A stretch of DNA of 64,000 nt from Bifidobacterium felsineum (lineage in GTDB: Bacteria > Actinomycetota > Actinomycetes > Actinomycetales > Bifidobacteriaceae), in NCBI RefSeq assembly GCF_002802915.1, contig NZ_PEBJ01000001.1, positions 496,001-560,000 on the forward strand, read 5' to 3'. The notes beneath the pieces are model-generated. The model was not told where the DNA came from. It searched no databases and worked only from the letters and a program-made list of their open reading frames with translations. Below are positions 32,886 through 43,107 of this stretch, in pieces; the stretch's first letter is position 1; each line of letters opens with the position of its first letter. The translations under genes and the position numbers were made by a program.

Positions 32886-35615
32886 TTGGCAGAAGCAAAG
32901 AAGGTCGAAGCCACCAAGCCGACCCCGGAAGAGAAGCAGGCCGCAGCCGAGGCTGAGGTCAACGCGCTGGTTGAGAGGGCGCAGAAGGCACTGGTCGCCT
33001 TCGAGAATCTGGACCAGAAGCAGGTCGATCGCATTGTCGCCAAGGCGTCCATCGCCGCTCTGAACAAGCACCTCGTGCTGGCCAAGATGGCCGTGGACGA
33101 GACCGGCCGTGGCCTCGTGGAAGACAAGGCCACCAAGAACATCTTCGCCTGCGAGCACGTCACCAACTACCTCGCCGGGCAGAAGACCGTGGGCATCATT
33201 CGCGAAGACGACGTGATGGGTATCGACGAAGTGGCCGAGCCGGTCGGCGTCGTAGCCGGCGTCACCCCGGTCACCAACCCGACCTCCACCGCGATTTTCA
33301 AGTCCCTGATTGCTCTGAAGACCCGTTGCCCGATCGTCTTCGGCTTCCACCCGGGTGCACAGAAGTGCTCCGTCGAAGCCGCCAAGATCGTGCGCGACGC
33401 CGCCATCGCCGCCGGTGCTCCTGAAAACTGTATCCAGTGGATTGAGCACCCGTCCATCGAAGCCACCGGTGCTCTGATGAAGCACCCGGGTGTGGCAACC
33501 ATTCTGGCTACCGGTGGTCCGGGCATGGTCAAGGCCGCCTACTCCTCCGGCAAGCCCGCCCTCGGCGTGGGCGCCGGCAACGCTCCGGCCTACGTCGATT
33601 CCGATGTGGACATCGTGCGCGCCGCCAACGATCTGGTGCTCTCCAAGCACTTCGATTACGGCATGATCTGCGCCACCGAGCAGGCCATCATCGCCCACAA
33701 GGATGTCTACGCGCAGCTCATCAAGGAGCTGAAGACCCGCAAGGCATACTTCGTCAATGCCGAGGAGAAGGCCAAGCTCGAGCAGTACATGTTTGGCTGC
33801 ACCGCCGGAAGCGGCCAGACCCCGAAGCTCAACTCCGTGGTGCCGGGCAAGTCCCCGCAGTTCATCGCCAAGGCAGCCGGCTTCGAAATCCCGGCAGATG
33901 CCACCATTCTGGCCGCCGAGTGCAAGGAAGTCTCCGACAACGAGCCGCTGACCCACGAGAAGCTCGCCCCGGTGCAGGCCGTCCTGAAGGCCGACAATAA
34001 GGAGCAGGCCTTCGAGATGTGCGAGCAGATGCTCAAACTCGGTGCCGGCCACACCGCCGCCATTCACACCAACAACCAGGAGCTCGTGCGTGAGTATGGC
34101 GTTCGCATGCACGCCTGCCGCATCATCTGGAACCAGCCTTCCTCCCTCGGTGGCATCGGCGATATCTACAACGCCATCGCCCCGTCCCTGACCCTGGGCT
34201 GCGGCTCCTACGGCGGCAACTCGGTTTCCGGCAACGTTCAGGCCGTGAACCTCGTCAACATCAAGCGCATTGCTCGGAGGAACAACAACATGCAGTGGTT
34301 CAAGATCCCGCCGAAGACCTACTTCGAGCCGAACGCCATCAAGTACCTGCGCGACATGTACGGCATCGAGAAGGCCGTCATCGTGTGCGATAAGGTCATG
34401 GAACAGCTCGGCATCGTCGACAAGATCATCGACCAGCTGCGTGCACGCTCCAACCGCGTGACCTTCCGCATCATCGACTACGTCGAGCCGGAGCCTTCCG
34501 TCGAGACCGTCGAAAAGGGCGCCGAGATGATGCGCGAGGAGTTCGAGCCGGATACCATCATCGCAGTCGGCGGTGGCTCCCCGATGGACGCATCCAAGAT
34601 TATGTGGCTGCTCTACGAACACCCGGAAATCGCCTTCTCCGATGTGCGTGAGAAGTTCTTCGATATCCGCAAGCGTGCCTTCAAGATTCCGCCGCTGGGC
34701 AAGAAGGCCAAGCTCGTGTGCATCCCGACCTCCTCCGGCACCGGCTCCGAAGTCACCCCGTTTGCCGTGATCACCGATCACAAGACCGGCTACAAGTACC
34801 CAATCACCGACTATGCCCTGACCCCGTCCGTGGCTATCGTCGACCCGGTGCTGGCTCGTACTCAGCCGCGCAAGCTGGCCTCCGACGCCGGTTTCGACGC
34901 CTTGACCCACAGCTTCGAGGCCTACGTGTCCGTTTACGCCAACGACTTCACCGACGGCATGGCGCTGCACGCAGCCAAGCTCATCTGGGACAACCTGGCT
35001 GAGTCCGTCAACGGCGAGCCGGGTCTGGCCAAGACCGAAGCCCAGGAGAAGATGCACAACGCCGCCACGATGGCCGGCATGGCATTCGGTTCCGCATTCC
35101 TCGGCATGTGCCATGGCATGGCCCACACCATCGGTGCCCTGTGCCACATCGCCCACGGCCGCACCAACTCCATCCTGCTGCCGTACGTGATTCGTTACAA
35201 CGGTCAGATTCCGGAGGAGCCTACTTCTTGGCCGAAGTACAACAAGTACATCGCCCCGGAGCGTTACCAGGACATCGCCCGCAACCTCGGCATCGACACC
35301 GGCAAGACCCCGGCCGAAGCCGTCGAGAATTTGGCGAAGGCAGTCGAGGACTACCGCGACAACAAGCTCGGTATGAACAAGAGCTTCAAGGATTGCGGTG
35401 TGGATGAGGACTACTTCTGGAGCGTGCTCGACCAGATCGGCATGCGTGCCTACGAGGATCAGTGCACTCCGGCCAACCCGCGCATCCCGCTGATCAACGA
35501 CATGAAGGACATCGCCATCGCCGCCTACTACGGCGTCTCCCAGGCCGAAGGCCACCAGATTCGCGTGGAGCGCGAAGGCGAGGCCGCCACGGAGGAAGCC
35601 TCCGAGCGCGTCTGA
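32886..35615 (+). CDS. adhE: Bifunctional acetaldehyde-CoA / alcohol dehydrogenase
   Basis: A 909-residue fermentative enzyme reducing acetyl-CoA through acetaldehyde to ethanol with 2 NADH. The N-terminal half is an aldehyde dehydrogenase (PVTNPTSTAIFKSL; catalytic C262 in FDYGMICATEQAI). The C-terminal half is an iron-dependent alcohol dehydrogenase: VGGGSPMDASKIMW, DALTHSFEAY and GMCHGMAHTIGALCHIAHGR with the iron-binding His residues. The start is TTG at 32886, with GAGGAGG 8 nt upstream; no ATG or GTG gives a better start. In bifidobacteria it closes the NADH balance of the bifid shunt. A Rex-like operator overlaps the promoter. Confidence 0.96.
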   Translation: MAEAKKVEATKPTPEEKQAAAEAEVNALVERAQKALVAFENLDQKQVDRIVAKASIAALNKHLVLAKMAVDETGRGLVEDKATKNIFACEHVTNYLAGQKTVGIIREDDVMGIDEVAEPVGVVAGVTPVTNPTSTAIFKSLIALKTRCPIVFGFHPGAQKCSVEAAKIVRDAAIAAGAPENCIQWIEHPSIEATGALMKHPGVATILATGGPGMVKAAYSSGKPALGVGAGNAPAYVDSDVDIVRAANDLVLSKHFDYGMICATEQAIIAHKDVYAQLIKELKTRKAYFVNAEEKAKLEQYMFGCTAGSGQTPKLNSVVPGKSPQFIAKAAGFEIPADATILAAECKEVSDNEPLTHEKLAPVQAVLKADNKEQAFEMCEQMLKLGAGHTAAIHTNNQELVREYGVRMHACRIIWNQPSSLGGIGDIYNAIAPSLTLGCGSYGGNSVSGNVQAVNLVNIKRIARRNNNMQWFKIPPKTYFEPNAIKYLRDMYGIEKAVIVCDKVMEQLGIVDKIIDQLRARSNRVTFRIIDYVEPEPSVETVEKGAEMMREEFEPDTIIAVGGGSPMDASKIMWLLYEHPEIAFSDVREKFFDIRKRAFKIPPLGKKAKLVCIPTSSGTGSEVTPFAVITDHKTGYKYPITDYALTPSVAIVDPVLARTQPRKLASDAGFDALTHSFEAYVSVYANDFTDGMALHAAKLIWDNLAESVNGEPGLAKTEAQEKMHNAATMAGMAFGSAFLGMCHGMAHTIGALCHIAHGRTNSILLPYVIRYNGQIPEEPTSWPKYNKYIAPERYQDIARNLGIDTGKTPAEAVENLAKAVEDYRDNKLGMNKSFKDCGVDEDYFWSVLDQIGMRAYEDQCTPANPRIPLINDMKDIAIAAYYGVSQAEGHQIRVEREGEAATEEASERV

Positions 35616-35646
35616 GTGCAAATTCGCGGCTGACCGCCTATAGGTC

Positions 35647-35685
35647 ATGAAAAAAGCCCATCCATTCCGGATGGGCTTTTTTCAT
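35647..35685. terminator. Bidirectional terminator between adhE and the YwiC-like gene
   Basis: ATGAAAAAAGCCCATCC (35647-35663) pairs with its reverse complement (35669-35685) in a 17-bp stem with a 5-nt loop; A- and T-runs lie on both sides. Confidence 0.92.
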
Positions 35686-35704
35686 ATTTAGGAACCGATG
35701 CTGC

Positions 35705-36571
35705 TCACAGAGCAATCAGCACATTGGCAATAATGCAACCAAAAGCAATCAGACTAGTGAAGCATTCCGTAATGCCAACGACTACGGGCTTGACAGTGCG
35801 TTTGCATGCGATCAGCGGCAGTGCAATCGCACGGACGAGCAAAATCACGCCTAACGCCACCAGATACCAGCTACGGTCTGCCGCCGCAATCCACCAAGCC
35901 AGCAAAGCGACATGCCAAATCCAAGACGCGACAACATAGGGGAGCTTGCCGCGTTCGCGAATCATCGTTTTGACAAACAACACCGAGCCGAACTGAGTTG
36001 CGGCAAAGCACAGTACCAGCACCAGGCCAGGAAGCGACGCCTGTGGAAGACTCGGCGAGTTCGCGGCATAGTGAAGCGTGATTGTCGCCATCAAACTGGC
36101 TGCAATCACTGCTGCGGCATTGGCCCAAAGCGAGCGTTCTCGGCGGAACCAGGCGCCGGCGCACGCGACCGCTGCCAATGCCACGTATATAGGAGCCCAT
36201 ACGAGCACATCGAAGTGCATCACCAAGAAAGGCAGTCCTACCACTGCGAGTGCGACGCAATAGCCGATAGCCGGAGACAAGTAGCGTGCGGCGCAGTGCG
36301 ATTTCAGCCAACGCGCAGCAGTGAATTCCACGCAATAGCACAATGCCCAGCAGGCCAACACCCACCAACCGGCTGCGCTTGGCGCGGCATCAGGCTTGGT
36401 TGCCGACCATGCCGAACCGCATACCGCGCCTGCGAGTGCGGGTGCCAAAGCCATCACCCACGCACCTGGCTGGTCGGGAATCCAATCACGAACCATGGTG
36501 CGCCGTGCTCGTTGTGGCTGAGGCTCCGGCCGAGTGAATTGCGGGCGGTGCATGGAAGATCGATCGCTCAT
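35705..36571 (-). CDS. YwiC-like membrane protein
   Basis: A protein of about 288 residues with roughly eight to nine hydrophobic helices. The N-terminal DWIPDQPGAWVMALAPALAG matches the start of the YwiC-like family (PxQHGAWAM-type motif with Q-x-G-A-W). Function of the family is unknown. The C-terminal half has VGITECFTSLIAFGCIIANV. The start is uncertain: ATG 36571 lies next to a TATATATAT run that could be a -10 box, and no good ribosome binding site precedes any of the candidate starts (36598, 36571, 36553). It converges with adhE and follows the budA gene, with 77 bp between. Confidence 0.7.
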   Translation of the reverse strand: MSDRSSMHRPQFTRPEPQPQRARRTMVRDWIPDQPGAWVMALAPALAGAVCGSAWSATKPDAAPSAAGWWVLACWALCYCVEFTAARWLKSHCAARYLSPAIGYCVALAVVGLPFLVMHFDVLVWAPIYVALAAVACAGAWFRRERSLWANAAAVIAASLMATITLHYAANSPSLPQASLPGLVLVLCFAATQFGSVLFVKTMIRERGKLPYVVASWIWHVALLAWWIAAADRSWYLVALGVILLVRAIALPLIACKRTVKPVVVGITECFTSLIAFGCIIANVLIAL

Positions 36572-36648
36572 ATATATATAAGGTATCAATCCAAGCATCT
36601 GAAGAACAAGAGCTATGGGACAAGGTGATTGGAGTGCCAGAGTACGGT

Positions 36649-37422
36649 TCAGTCTGCGTGCGTATCGCCTTCGGCGCTGGTGATTGCCTCGGCGATATTG
36701 TCTTGGCTGAAATCGTGATTACGGTATTCAGGATCATCCACTGGAAGATGAGTGACCAACGTATCGAATACCTGACTGTAGATTTTGCCATGGCTTAGTA
36801 CGGCGTCGAGCACATGGCCGCCGAACGTATGATCGTCAGAGAGAAAATGCTCATGGAAGCCGGCCACGGCGGCGCCGTGGAACATCACGGGGGAGAAGTA
36901 GCCGAGCATGGTGCCGGTCACATCGTGGCGAAGGAAGACGGCCTGCCGATCGGCTACTTCGAGCAACGTGGGATAGGGCGCCTGCTGCTTGATAACGGCA
37001 CGGGTCTTCATGAAACTGAATGTGCCATGCACAATCACCGAAAAGAACGTATTGGCGCGACCGTTCGCCTCGACGATCTTATTGTTGAGCTCCTCGAGCC
37101 CGATATCATCGCGTTCGCATTGATATTGGAAGGCAGCTCGGTGAGAATTGGCGAATGGCATCGTGAAATCGTCCGGGACCTTCTCGGCGATGCCGGACTG
37201 GCCAACCTTATAGGCCACGCCATCGAGAATGATGAGCTCACCGTCCAGACCTTCTCCGGTGCCGATGCCGGTGTCTCCGTGCTTGAGCAATTCGCCGATG
37301 GTGGTCGTGCCTTCCAGCAGACCCGGAACCAGCAAGGCCAATGTGCCATGCTGGTAAAGCACATTGGCGCCATGTTCGGTAATGGGACGTATGTTCTTGG
37401 CCAGTGATTGTGTCACGCTCAT
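36649..37422 (-). CDS. budA: Alpha-acetolactate decarboxylase
   Basis: A 257-residue enzyme converting 2-acetolactate to acetoin and CO2. The zinc site is visible in AGFHEHFLSDDHTFGGHVLD, with three histidines spaced as in the Brevibacillus enzyme. YQHGTLALLVPGLLEGTTTI, GIGTGEGLDGELIILDGVAY and FFSVIVHGTFSFMKTRAV are also characteristic. The enzyme lets the cell drain pyruvate to neutral acetoin and can divert excess acetolactate from the branched-chain amino acid pathway. No acetolactate synthase or butanediol dehydrogenase lies beside it, though two MDR dehydrogenases are 7-9 kb away. ATG 37422 preferred over GTG 37425. Confidence 0.92.
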   Translation of the reverse strand: MSVTQSLAKNIRPITEHGANVLYQHGTLALLVPGLLEGTTTIGELLKHGDTGIGTGEGLDGELIILDGVAYKVGQSGIAEKVPDDFTMPFANSHRAAFQYQCERDDIGLEELNNKIVEANGRANTFFSVIVHGTFSFMKTRAVIKQQAPYPTLLEVADRQAVFLRHDVTGTMLGYFSPVMFHGAAVAGFHEHFLSDDHTFGGHVLDAVLSHGKIYSQVFDTLVTHLPVDDPEYRNHDFSQDNIAEAITSAEGDTHAD

Positions 37423-37796
37423 CACCCTAATGCCTGCGAGGCGGTGCTTACAATCATTGGCCTATAAATCCACAGGTGACTTCCGTCACGTTTGGTGGAT
37501 GCCGCAGATCATGTTGACTGCGATAGCGAGCGGGGCAACACGCCGAAATGATGGATGTGGGATTTAGTCCCGCCTCAATGGTTCAATAAACAAGTTGCCT
37601 GATTTGGGCTCGCAAATTGGAATTAAAAAAAGCGAGCGCGGGCTGGAAACCACCGCAGGGTGAAGACCAGAAGCCGCGCACTGATGTCGGATGACCGCCA
37701 GAGGACGTATGTCCAAGGGAGGCCATGCGCGCCGGTGCCCTGAAGAAGCAGGTTGGTAAACAGTACAACGAATATCGCTAGAAAGGGCGGACGGCA
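37423..37796 (+). promoter_or_regulatory. Divergent budA/S10-operon control region with structured leader
   Basis: This 374-bp gap holds no gene. Close to rpsJ, GCGCGG (37636-37641)/CCGCGC (37674-37679) and the inner CTGG (37643-37646)/CCAG (37667-37670) form an extended hairpin, a plausible S10 leader structure. TTGACT at about 37513 is a weak -35 candidate without a clear -10 partner. Confidence 0.4.
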
Positions 37797-38105
37797 ATGG
37801 CGGGACAGAAAATCCGCATCAGGCTTAAGTCCTATGACCATGAGGTCATCGACCAATCGGCGAAGAAAATCGTCGAAACGGTGACGAACGCGGGCGCAAC
37901 TGTGGTTGGCCCCGTTCCGCTGCCGACTGAGAAGAACGTTTTTGTTGTTATTCGTTCTCCTCACAAGTACAAGGATTCTCGCGAGCACTTCGAGATGCGC
38001 ACTCACAAGCGCCTCATTGACATCGTGGACCCGACCCCGAAGGCCGTGGATTCTCTGATGCACATCGATCTGCCTGCAGACGTCAACATCGAGATCAAGC
38101 TGTGA
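37797..38105 (+). CDS. rpsJ: 30S ribosomal protein S10
   Basis: 102 residues; begins [20 protein letters not shown] and contains [10 protein letters not shown] and the [20 protein letters not shown] segment, all diagnostic of S10. S10 also acts in NusB-dependent antitermination. First gene of the S10 operon; rplC starts 18 bp downstream. Confidence 0.98.
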   Translation: MAGQKIRIRLKSYDHEVIDQSAKKIVETVTNAGATVVGPVPLPTEKNVFVVIRSPHKYKDSREHFEMRTHKRLIDIVDPTPKAVDSLMHIDLPADVNIEIKL

Positions 38106-38122
38106 AGGGAGGAGGAAGCATT

Positions 38123-38764
38123 ATGTCTAATCGCAAGGCTCTGCTGGGCAAGAAGCTCGGCATGTCCCAGGTGTGGGATGAGAACGGCTTCTTCGTGCCC
38201 GTTACTCTCGTCGACGTGTCCACCAATGTGGTGACCGCTGTCAAGACCGAGGAGACCGACGGCTACAAGGCTGTTCAGCTCGGCTACGGCGCCATCGACC
38301 CGACCAAGGTGACCAAGCCGCTCGCCGGCCACTTCGCCAAGGCTGGTGTCACCCCTCGTCGTCACCTCGTTGAGGTGCGTACCGACGATGTCGATCAGTT
38401 CGAGGCCGGCCAGGAGCTGACCGCCGAAGTGTTCGCCGAGGGTGCAGAAGTCGATGTTACCGGCACCTCCAAGGGTAAGGGCTTCGCCGGCACCATCAAG
38501 CGTTGGGGCTTCAAGTCCTACCGTCGTTCCCACGGCTCTCACAAGAACGAGCGCCGTCCCGGCTCTGTGGGCGCATGCGCTACCCCGAGCCGCATCCTCA
38601 AGGGCAAGCGTATGGCTGGCCGCATGGGTCATGTGACCGCCACCACCCAGAACCTGACTGTTGTCTCCGCCGACGTGGAGAACGGCATTCTCGCCATCAA
38701 GGGCGCCATTCCGGGCCCGAAGGGCGGCATCGTTCTCGTCCGTTCGGCAGTGAAGGGAGCCTGA
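38123..38764 (+). CDS. rplC: 50S ribosomal protein L3
   Basis: 213 residues. [18 protein letters not shown] at the N-terminus and [17 protein letters not shown] with [20 protein letters not shown] in the extended loop that reaches the peptidyl transferase centre identify L3. ATG 38123 preferred over an upstream GTG at 38102 that overlaps rpsJ; GGGAGGAGG precedes it. Confidence 0.98.
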   Translation: MSNRKALLGKKLGMSQVWDENGFFVPVTLVDVSTNVVTAVKTEETDGYKAVQLGYGAIDPTKVTKPLAGHFAKAGVTPRRHLVEVRTDDVDQFEAGQELTAEVFAEGAEVDVTGTSKGKGFAGTIKRWGFKSYRRSHGSHKNERRPGSVGACATPSRILKGKRMAGRMGHVTATTQNLTVVSADVENGILAIKGAIPGPKGGIVLVRSAVKGA

Positions 38765-38770
38765 TAAACC

Positions 38771-39430
38771 ATGGCAAACGTTACTCTGAACGTCACTGAC
38801 GCCAAGGGCCAGGCCGCTGGTACCGTTGAAGCTCCTGCTGAGATCTTCGGCGTTTCCGCTGAAGACGTGCAGGCTCACGTCCCGCTGATCCACCAGGTCG
38901 TTATCGCTCAGCTCGCTGCTGCTCGCCAGGGCACCCACGCCACCAAGACCCGTGGCATGGTTTCCGGCGGCGGCAAGAAGCCTTGGAAGCAGAAGGGCAC
39001 CGGTCGTGCTCGCCAGGGCTCCATCCGCGCCCCGCAGTGGTACCACGGCGGCACCGTGTTCGGTCCGCAGCCGCGCGACTACTCTCAGCGCACCCCGAAG
39101 AAGATGAAGGCCGCCGCTCTGCGTTACGTGCTTTCCGATCGCGCCAACGCCGGCCGCGTTGCCGTTGTGGACTTCGGCATCACCGATACCCCGTCCACCA
39201 AGGCCGCTCTTGCCGCTTTGACCCCGGTCACTTCGGACAAGTTCGCCACGGTCGTCTTCACTCGCGACAACATCAACGAGTGGCTGTCCGTGCGTAACAT
39301 CCCGACCGTTCACCCGATTTTCGTCGATCAGCTCAACACGTACGACGTGGTTACCGCCCAGTACGTGGTCTTCACCAAGGAAGCCTTCGAGGCTTTCGTG
39401 GCTGCCAAGACCGAGCCGAAGGAGGCCTGA
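38771..39430 (+). CDS. rplD: 50S ribosomal protein L4
   Basis: 219 residues. The loop that lines the exit tunnel, [20 protein letters not shown] then [14 protein letters not shown], is intact. In enterobacteria L4 represses the S10 operon; whether it does so here is unknown. Six bases after rplC. Confidence 0.98.
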   Translation: MANVTLNVTDAKGQAAGTVEAPAEIFGVSAEDVQAHVPLIHQVVIAQLAAARQGTHATKTRGMVSGGGKKPWKQKGTGRARQGSIRAPQWYHGGTVFGPQPRDYSQRTPKKMKAAALRYVLSDRANAGRVAVVDFGITDTPSTKAALAALTPVTSDKFATVVFTRDNINEWLSVRNIPTVHPIFVDQLNTYDVVTAQYVVFTKEAFEAFVAAKTEPKEA

Positions 39431-39435
39431 TTTAG

Positions 39436-39732
39436 ATGGTCGCTATTCACAAGCCCGCACACGACGTGATCCTGAAGCCCGTCGTCTCCGAGAAGAGCTA
39501 CGCCGCTTCCGACCGTGGCCAGTACACCTTCGTGGTGGCCAAGGATGCGAACAAGGTTCAGATCAAGCAGGCAATTGAAGAGATCTTCAAGGTCAAGGTG
39601 ACGAACGTCAACACCCTCAACCGCGCTGGCAAGAAGCAGCGCACCCGCACCGGTTTCGGCCAGCGTGCTTCCCAGAAGCGCGCTATCGTGACCGTTGCCG
39701 AGGGCCAGACGATCGACATCTTTGGCAACTGA
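39436..39732 (+). CDS. rplW: 50S ribosomal protein L23
   Basis: 98 residues. [20 protein letters not shown] and the [17 protein letters not shown] end match L23, which sits at the tunnel exit and docks trigger factor and SRP. Five bases after rplD. Confidence 0.98.
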   Translation: MVAIHKPAHDVILKPVVSEKSYAASDRGQYTFVVAKDANKVQIKQAIEEIFKVKVTNVNTLNRAGKKQRTRTGFGQRASQKRAIVTVAEGQTIDIFGN

Positions 39733-39768
39733 AGGCTAGCCGAGAAAAGTTAAAGGAAGAACTACATT

Positions 39769-40599
39769 ATGGCTATCCGCGTTTACAAGCCGACGACTGC
39801 AGGCCGCCGCAACGCGTCCGTCTCGGATTTCTCCGATCTGACGCGCTCCACGCCTGAGAAGTCGCTGGTTCGCAAGAAGTCCAAGACCGGCGGTCGTAAC
39901 TCTTACGGCCGTATCACCTCCCGCCATCGCGGCGGCGGTCACAAGCGCCAGTACCGTCTCATCGACTTCAAGCGTTGGGACAAGGACGGCGTGCCCGCCA
40001 AGGTTGCTGAGATCGAATACGATCCGAACCGTTCCGCTCGCATCGCCCTCCTGCACTTCGCAGACGGCGAGAAGCGCTACATCATCGCACCGAAGGGCAT
40101 CAAGCAGGGCGACGTCATCGAGACCGGCGCTCAGGCTGATATCAAGCCGGGCAACAACCTGCCGCTGGCCAACATCCCGACCGGTACCGTGGTCCACGCT
40201 ATCGAGCTGAAGCCGCTGGGCGGCGCCAAGATCGCTCGTTCCGCCGGTGCCTCCGTCCAGCTCGTCGCTAAGGATGGCGCTTACGCCCAGCTGCGTATGC
40301 CGTCCGGCGAAATCCGCAACGTCGACGCTCGCTGCCGCGCAACCGTGGGTGAGGTCGGCAATGAGGACCACGCCAACATCCAGCTCGGCAAGGCTGGCCG
40401 CGCCCGCTGGATCGGCCACCGTCCGATCACCCGTGGTGAGTCTATGAACCCGGTCGACCACCCGCACGGCGGTCGTACCCGCGGTGGTAAGCCGCCGGTT
40501 TCCCCGTGGGGCAAGGGCGAGGTTCGTACTCGTCGTCCGAAGAAGGCTTCGAACAAGATGATTGTTCGTCGTCGTCCGTCTGGCAAGAACCGCAAGTAA
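39769..40599 (+). CDS. rplB: 50S ribosomal protein L2
   Basis: 276 residues. [36 protein letters not shown] and the C-terminal [20 protein letters not shown] motif, with the His needed for peptidyl transfer, are all conserved. Confidence 0.98.
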   Translation: MAIRVYKPTTAGRRNASVSDFSDLTRSTPEKSLVRKKSKTGGRNSYGRITSRHRGGGHKRQYRLIDFKRWDKDGVPAKVAEIEYDPNRSARIALLHFADGEKRYIIAPKGIKQGDVIETGAQADIKPGNNLPLANIPTGTVVHAIELKPLGGAKIARSAGASVQLVAKDGAYAQLRMPSGEIRNVDARCRATVGEVGNEDHANIQLGKAGRARWIGHRPITRGESMNPVDHPHGGRTRGGKPPVSPWGKGEVRTRRPKKASNKMIVRRRPSGKNRK

Positions 40600-40614
40600 G
40601 GGAGTATCGAGAAG

Positions 40615-40893
40615 ATGACTCGTAGCATCAAGAAGGGCCCCTTCGTCGACGCCCACTTGCAGAAGAAAGTCGACGAGCAGAACGAGAAGGGCACCAAGAA
40701 CGTCATCAAGACTTGGTCCCGTCGTTCGATGATCACCCCTGATTTCATCGGACACACCTTCGCCGTTCACGATGGTCGCAAGCATGTGCCGGTGTTCGTC
40801 ACCGAAGCCATGGTTGGTCACAAGCTGGGTGAGTTCGCCCCCACGAAGACCTTCAAGGGTCACGTGAAGGACGACAAGAAGGCCCGCCGCTAA
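40615..40893 (+). CDS. rpsS: 30S ribosomal protein S19
   Basis: 92 residues; [36 protein letters not shown] and [20 protein letters not shown] are typical. Binds the head of the small subunit with S13. Confidence 0.98.
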   Translation: MTRSIKKGPFVDAHLQKKVDEQNEKGTKNVIKTWSRRSMITPDFIGHTFAVHDGRKHVPVFVTEAMVGHKLGEFAPTKTFKGHVKDDKKARR

Positions 40894-40910
40894 AGGATAA
40901 GGAATAGAAC

Positions 40911-41270
40911 ATGGAAGCTAAAGCAATCGCTCGTCACGTCCGCGTGACGCCGCGCAAGGCTCGCCGCATGGTCGACCTCATCCGCGGCAAGAAGGCGACC
41001 GAAGCCGTCACCATTTTGAAGTTCGCCCCCCAGTCTGCAGCCCTGCCGGTTCGCAAGACCCTGGAGAGCGCCATCGCCAACGCTCGCGTGAAGGCCGACA
41101 AGGCCGGCGAGCCGTTCCGCGAGAACGACCTGTACATCAAGGAGACCTACGTTGACGAAGGTGTGACCCTCAAGCGCTTCCGCGCTCGTGCCCAGGGCCG
41201 CGCTGCTCGCATCAACAAGCGCACCTCCCACATCACGGTCGTCGTGGCTAACAAGGAAGGAGCCCGCTAA
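40911..41270 (+). CDS. rplV: 50S ribosomal protein L22
   Basis: 119 residues; [20 protein letters not shown] at the start and the tunnel hairpin [20 protein letters not shown] near the end identify L22. Confidence 0.98.
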   Translation: MEAKAIARHVRVTPRKARRMVDLIRGKKATEAVTILKFAPQSAALPVRKTLESAIANARVKADKAGEPFRENDLYIKETYVDEGVTLKRFRARAQGRAARINKRTSHITVVVANKEGAR

Positions 41271-41272
41271 AG

Positions 41273-42073
41273 ATGGGTCAGAAGATCAATCCGTTTGGCT
41301 ACCGTCTGGGCATCACCGAGAACCACCGTTCCAAGTGGTTCTCCGACTCCAACAAGGCCGGCGAGCGCTACCGCGACTTCGTCCTGGAAGATGATCAGAT
41401 CCGCAAGGAGATGAACAAGGACCTCGAGCGCGCTGGCGTGAGCAAGATCGTGATCGAGCGCACCCGCGACCGCGTTCGCGTGGACATTCACACCGCCCGC
41501 CCGGGCATCGTGATTGGCCGCCGCGGCGCTGAGGCCGAGAAGGTCCGCGCCAAGCTCGAGAAGATGACCGGCAAGCAGGTTCAGCTCAACATCTTCGAAG
41601 TCAAGAACGCCGCGCTGGACGCCCAGCTCGTCGCTCAGGGCATCGCAGAGCAGCTGACCAACCGCGTCACCTTCCGCCGTGCAATGCGCAAGGCTCAGCA
41701 GGACGCCATGCACGCTGGTGCCAAGGGTATCCGCATCAAGCTCTCCGGCCGCCTCGGCGGTGCGGAAATGAGCCGTTCCGAGTTCTACCGTGAGGGCCGC
41801 GTTCCGCTGCAGACCCTCCGCGCCCTCATCGATTACGGCTTCTTTGAGGCTCGTACCACCTACGGCCGCATCGGCGTTAAGGTGTGGATCTACAAGGGCG
41901 ACATGACCGAATCCGAGTTCGAAGAGCAGCAGGCTCAGCAGAACAACCGCCCGGGCCGTCGCGGCGATCGCCGTCCGCGCCGTGGCAACCGTTCCGCCGC
42001 CCAGCAGCAGTCCGCAGCCAAGGCTGAGGCTCCCGCTGCTGAGGCCGCTCCTGCAGCAGAAACGAAGGAGTGA
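41273..42073 (+). CDS. rpsC: 30S ribosomal protein S3
   Basis: 266 residues with KH domain ([20 protein letters not shown]) and the conserved start [21 protein letters not shown]3 forms part of the mRNA entry helicase. The last 45 residues are a low-complexity basic then Ala/Glu-rich tail ([20 protein letters not shown] then [16 protein letters not shown]), longer than in most bacteria. Confidence 0.98.
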   Translation: MGQKINPFGYRLGITENHRSKWFSDSNKAGERYRDFVLEDDQIRKEMNKDLERAGVSKIVIERTRDRVRVDIHTARPGIVIGRRGAEAEKVRAKLEKMTGKQVQLNIFEVKNAALDAQLVAQGIAEQLTNRVTFRRAMRKAQQDAMHAGAKGIRIKLSGRLGGAEMSRSEFYREGRVPLQTLRALIDYGFFEARTTYGRIGVKVWIYKGDMTESEFEEQQAQQNNRPGRRGDRRPRRGNRSAAQQQSAAKAEAPAAEAAPAAETKE

Positions 42074-42079
42074 GCAAGA

Positions 42080-42499
42080 ATGCTTATCCCCAAGAGGACT
42101 AAGTACCGCAAGCAGCACCGCCCCGTGCGTTCTGGCATGTCCAAGGGCGGCAACGAGATCAACTTCGGTGATTTCGGCATCCAGGCTCTTGCCCCGGCTT
42201 ACGTGACCAACCGTCAGATCGAAGCTGCACGTATCGCCATGACCCGCTACATCAAGCGTGGTGGCCGCGTGTGGATCACGATTTTCCCGGATCGTCCGCT
42301 GACCAAGCACGCACTCGGCGCCCGAATGGGTTCCGGTAAGGGTGCTCCGGAGTTCTGGATTGCGAACATTCGCCCTGGCCGCGTGATGTTCGAAATCGGT
42401 GGCGTGTCCGACGACATCGCCAAGGAAGCTCTGCGTCGCGCCATCGACAAGCTCCCGATGAAGTGCCGCATTATCGCACGTGAAGGTGGTGACATCTGA
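42080..42499 (+). CDS. rplP: 50S ribosomal protein L16
   Basis: 139 residues; begins [20 protein letters not shown] and contains [20 protein letters not shown] and [19 protein letters not shown], all characteristic of L16. The stop overlaps the rpmC start codon by one base. Confidence 0.98.
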   Translation: MLIPKRTKYRKQHRPVRSGMSKGGNEINFGDFGIQALAPAYVTNRQIEAARIAMTRYIKRGGRVWITIFPDRPLTKHALGARMGSGKGAPEFWIANIRPGRVMFEIGGVSDDIAKEALRRAIDKLPMKCRIIAREGGDI

Positions 42500-42750
42500 T
42501 GGCATACGGTACCGCTGAATACTCCATCAAGAATCTGAACGAGAAGACCAACGCGGAGATTGAAGACTTCCTCAAGAAGTCCAAGGAAGAGCTGTTCAAC
42601 CTGCGCTTCCAGCACGCGACCGGTCAGCTCGACAACACCGCCCGTCTCAAGGCAGTCAAGCGTGACATTGCTCGCATGTACACTGTGCTTCGTGAGCGTG
42701 AGCTTGGCATCAGCCAGGAGCCGGCCGCTACCGAATCCAAGGAGAAGTGA
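42499..42750 (+). CDS. rpmC: 50S ribosomal protein L29
   Basis: 83 residues, two helices with [20 protein letters not shown] and [19 protein letters not shown]. Somewhat longer than usual because of a short acidic tail. Its start overlaps the rplP stop. Confidence 0.97.
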   Translation: MAYGTAEYSIKNLNEKTNAEIEDFLKKSKEELFNLRFQHATGQLDNTARLKAVKRDIARMYTVLRERELGISQEPAATESKEK

Positions 42751-42752
42751 TT

Positions 42753-43013
42753 ATGGCTGAAGAGCGTAACTTCCGTAAGGTTCGCCGCGGCTACGTCGTG
42801 TCCGACAAGATGGACAAGACGATTACCGTCGAGCTCGAGCAGCGTTCGACCCACCCCCTGTACGGCAAGGTCGTTCGTTCCACCAGCAAGGTCAAGGCCC
42901 ATGATGAACACAACGACGCCCACATTGGCGACCTCGTGAGTATTATGGAGACTCGGCCTCTGAGCAAGACCAAGCGCTGGCGTCTCGAAAGCATTATCGA
43001 GCGCGCCAAGTAA
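42753..43013 (+). CDS. rpsQ: 30S ribosomal protein S17
   Basis: 86 residues; [20 protein letters not shown] and [19 protein letters not shown] are diagnostic. ATG 42753 preferred to GTG 42747, which would overlap rpmC. Last gene before a strong hairpin that separates the S10 set from the spc set. Confidence 0.97.
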   Translation: MAEERNFRKVRRGYVVSDKMDKTITVELEQRSTHPLYGKVVRSTSKVKAHDEHNDAHIGDLVSIMETRPLSKTKRWRLESIIERAK

Positions 43014-43033
43014 GTAAAGTTCGGCAAGGCTCG

Positions 43034-43079
43034 CCATTTACCGGGGCACTGCGGGAAACCATGGTGCCCCGGTAAATGG
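43034..43079 (+). repeat. 16-bp perfect hairpin between rpsQ and rplN
   Basis: CCATTTACCGGGGCAC (43034-43049) and its exact reverse complement (43064-43079) are separated by 14 nt. There is no T-run. It lies at the classical S10/spc operon boundary and could be an RNA processing, attenuation or protein-binding site. Confidence 0.85.
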
Positions 43080-43107
43080 GGAGAACCAGCTCGGCTAAGG
43101 AGAATCA

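Noticed and set aside
32865..35648. A very long open frame on the strand opposite adhE
   Set aside because: It mirrors adhE codon bias, has no domain resemblance, and would be read against a highly expressed gene. It is a shadow of a GC-rich coding sequence.
38003..39313. Long antisense frames opposite rplC-rplD and similar ones at 41267-42505 and 50803-52539
   Set aside because: All lie over ribosomal or rpoA genes with strong codon bias and lack any recognisable protein features.
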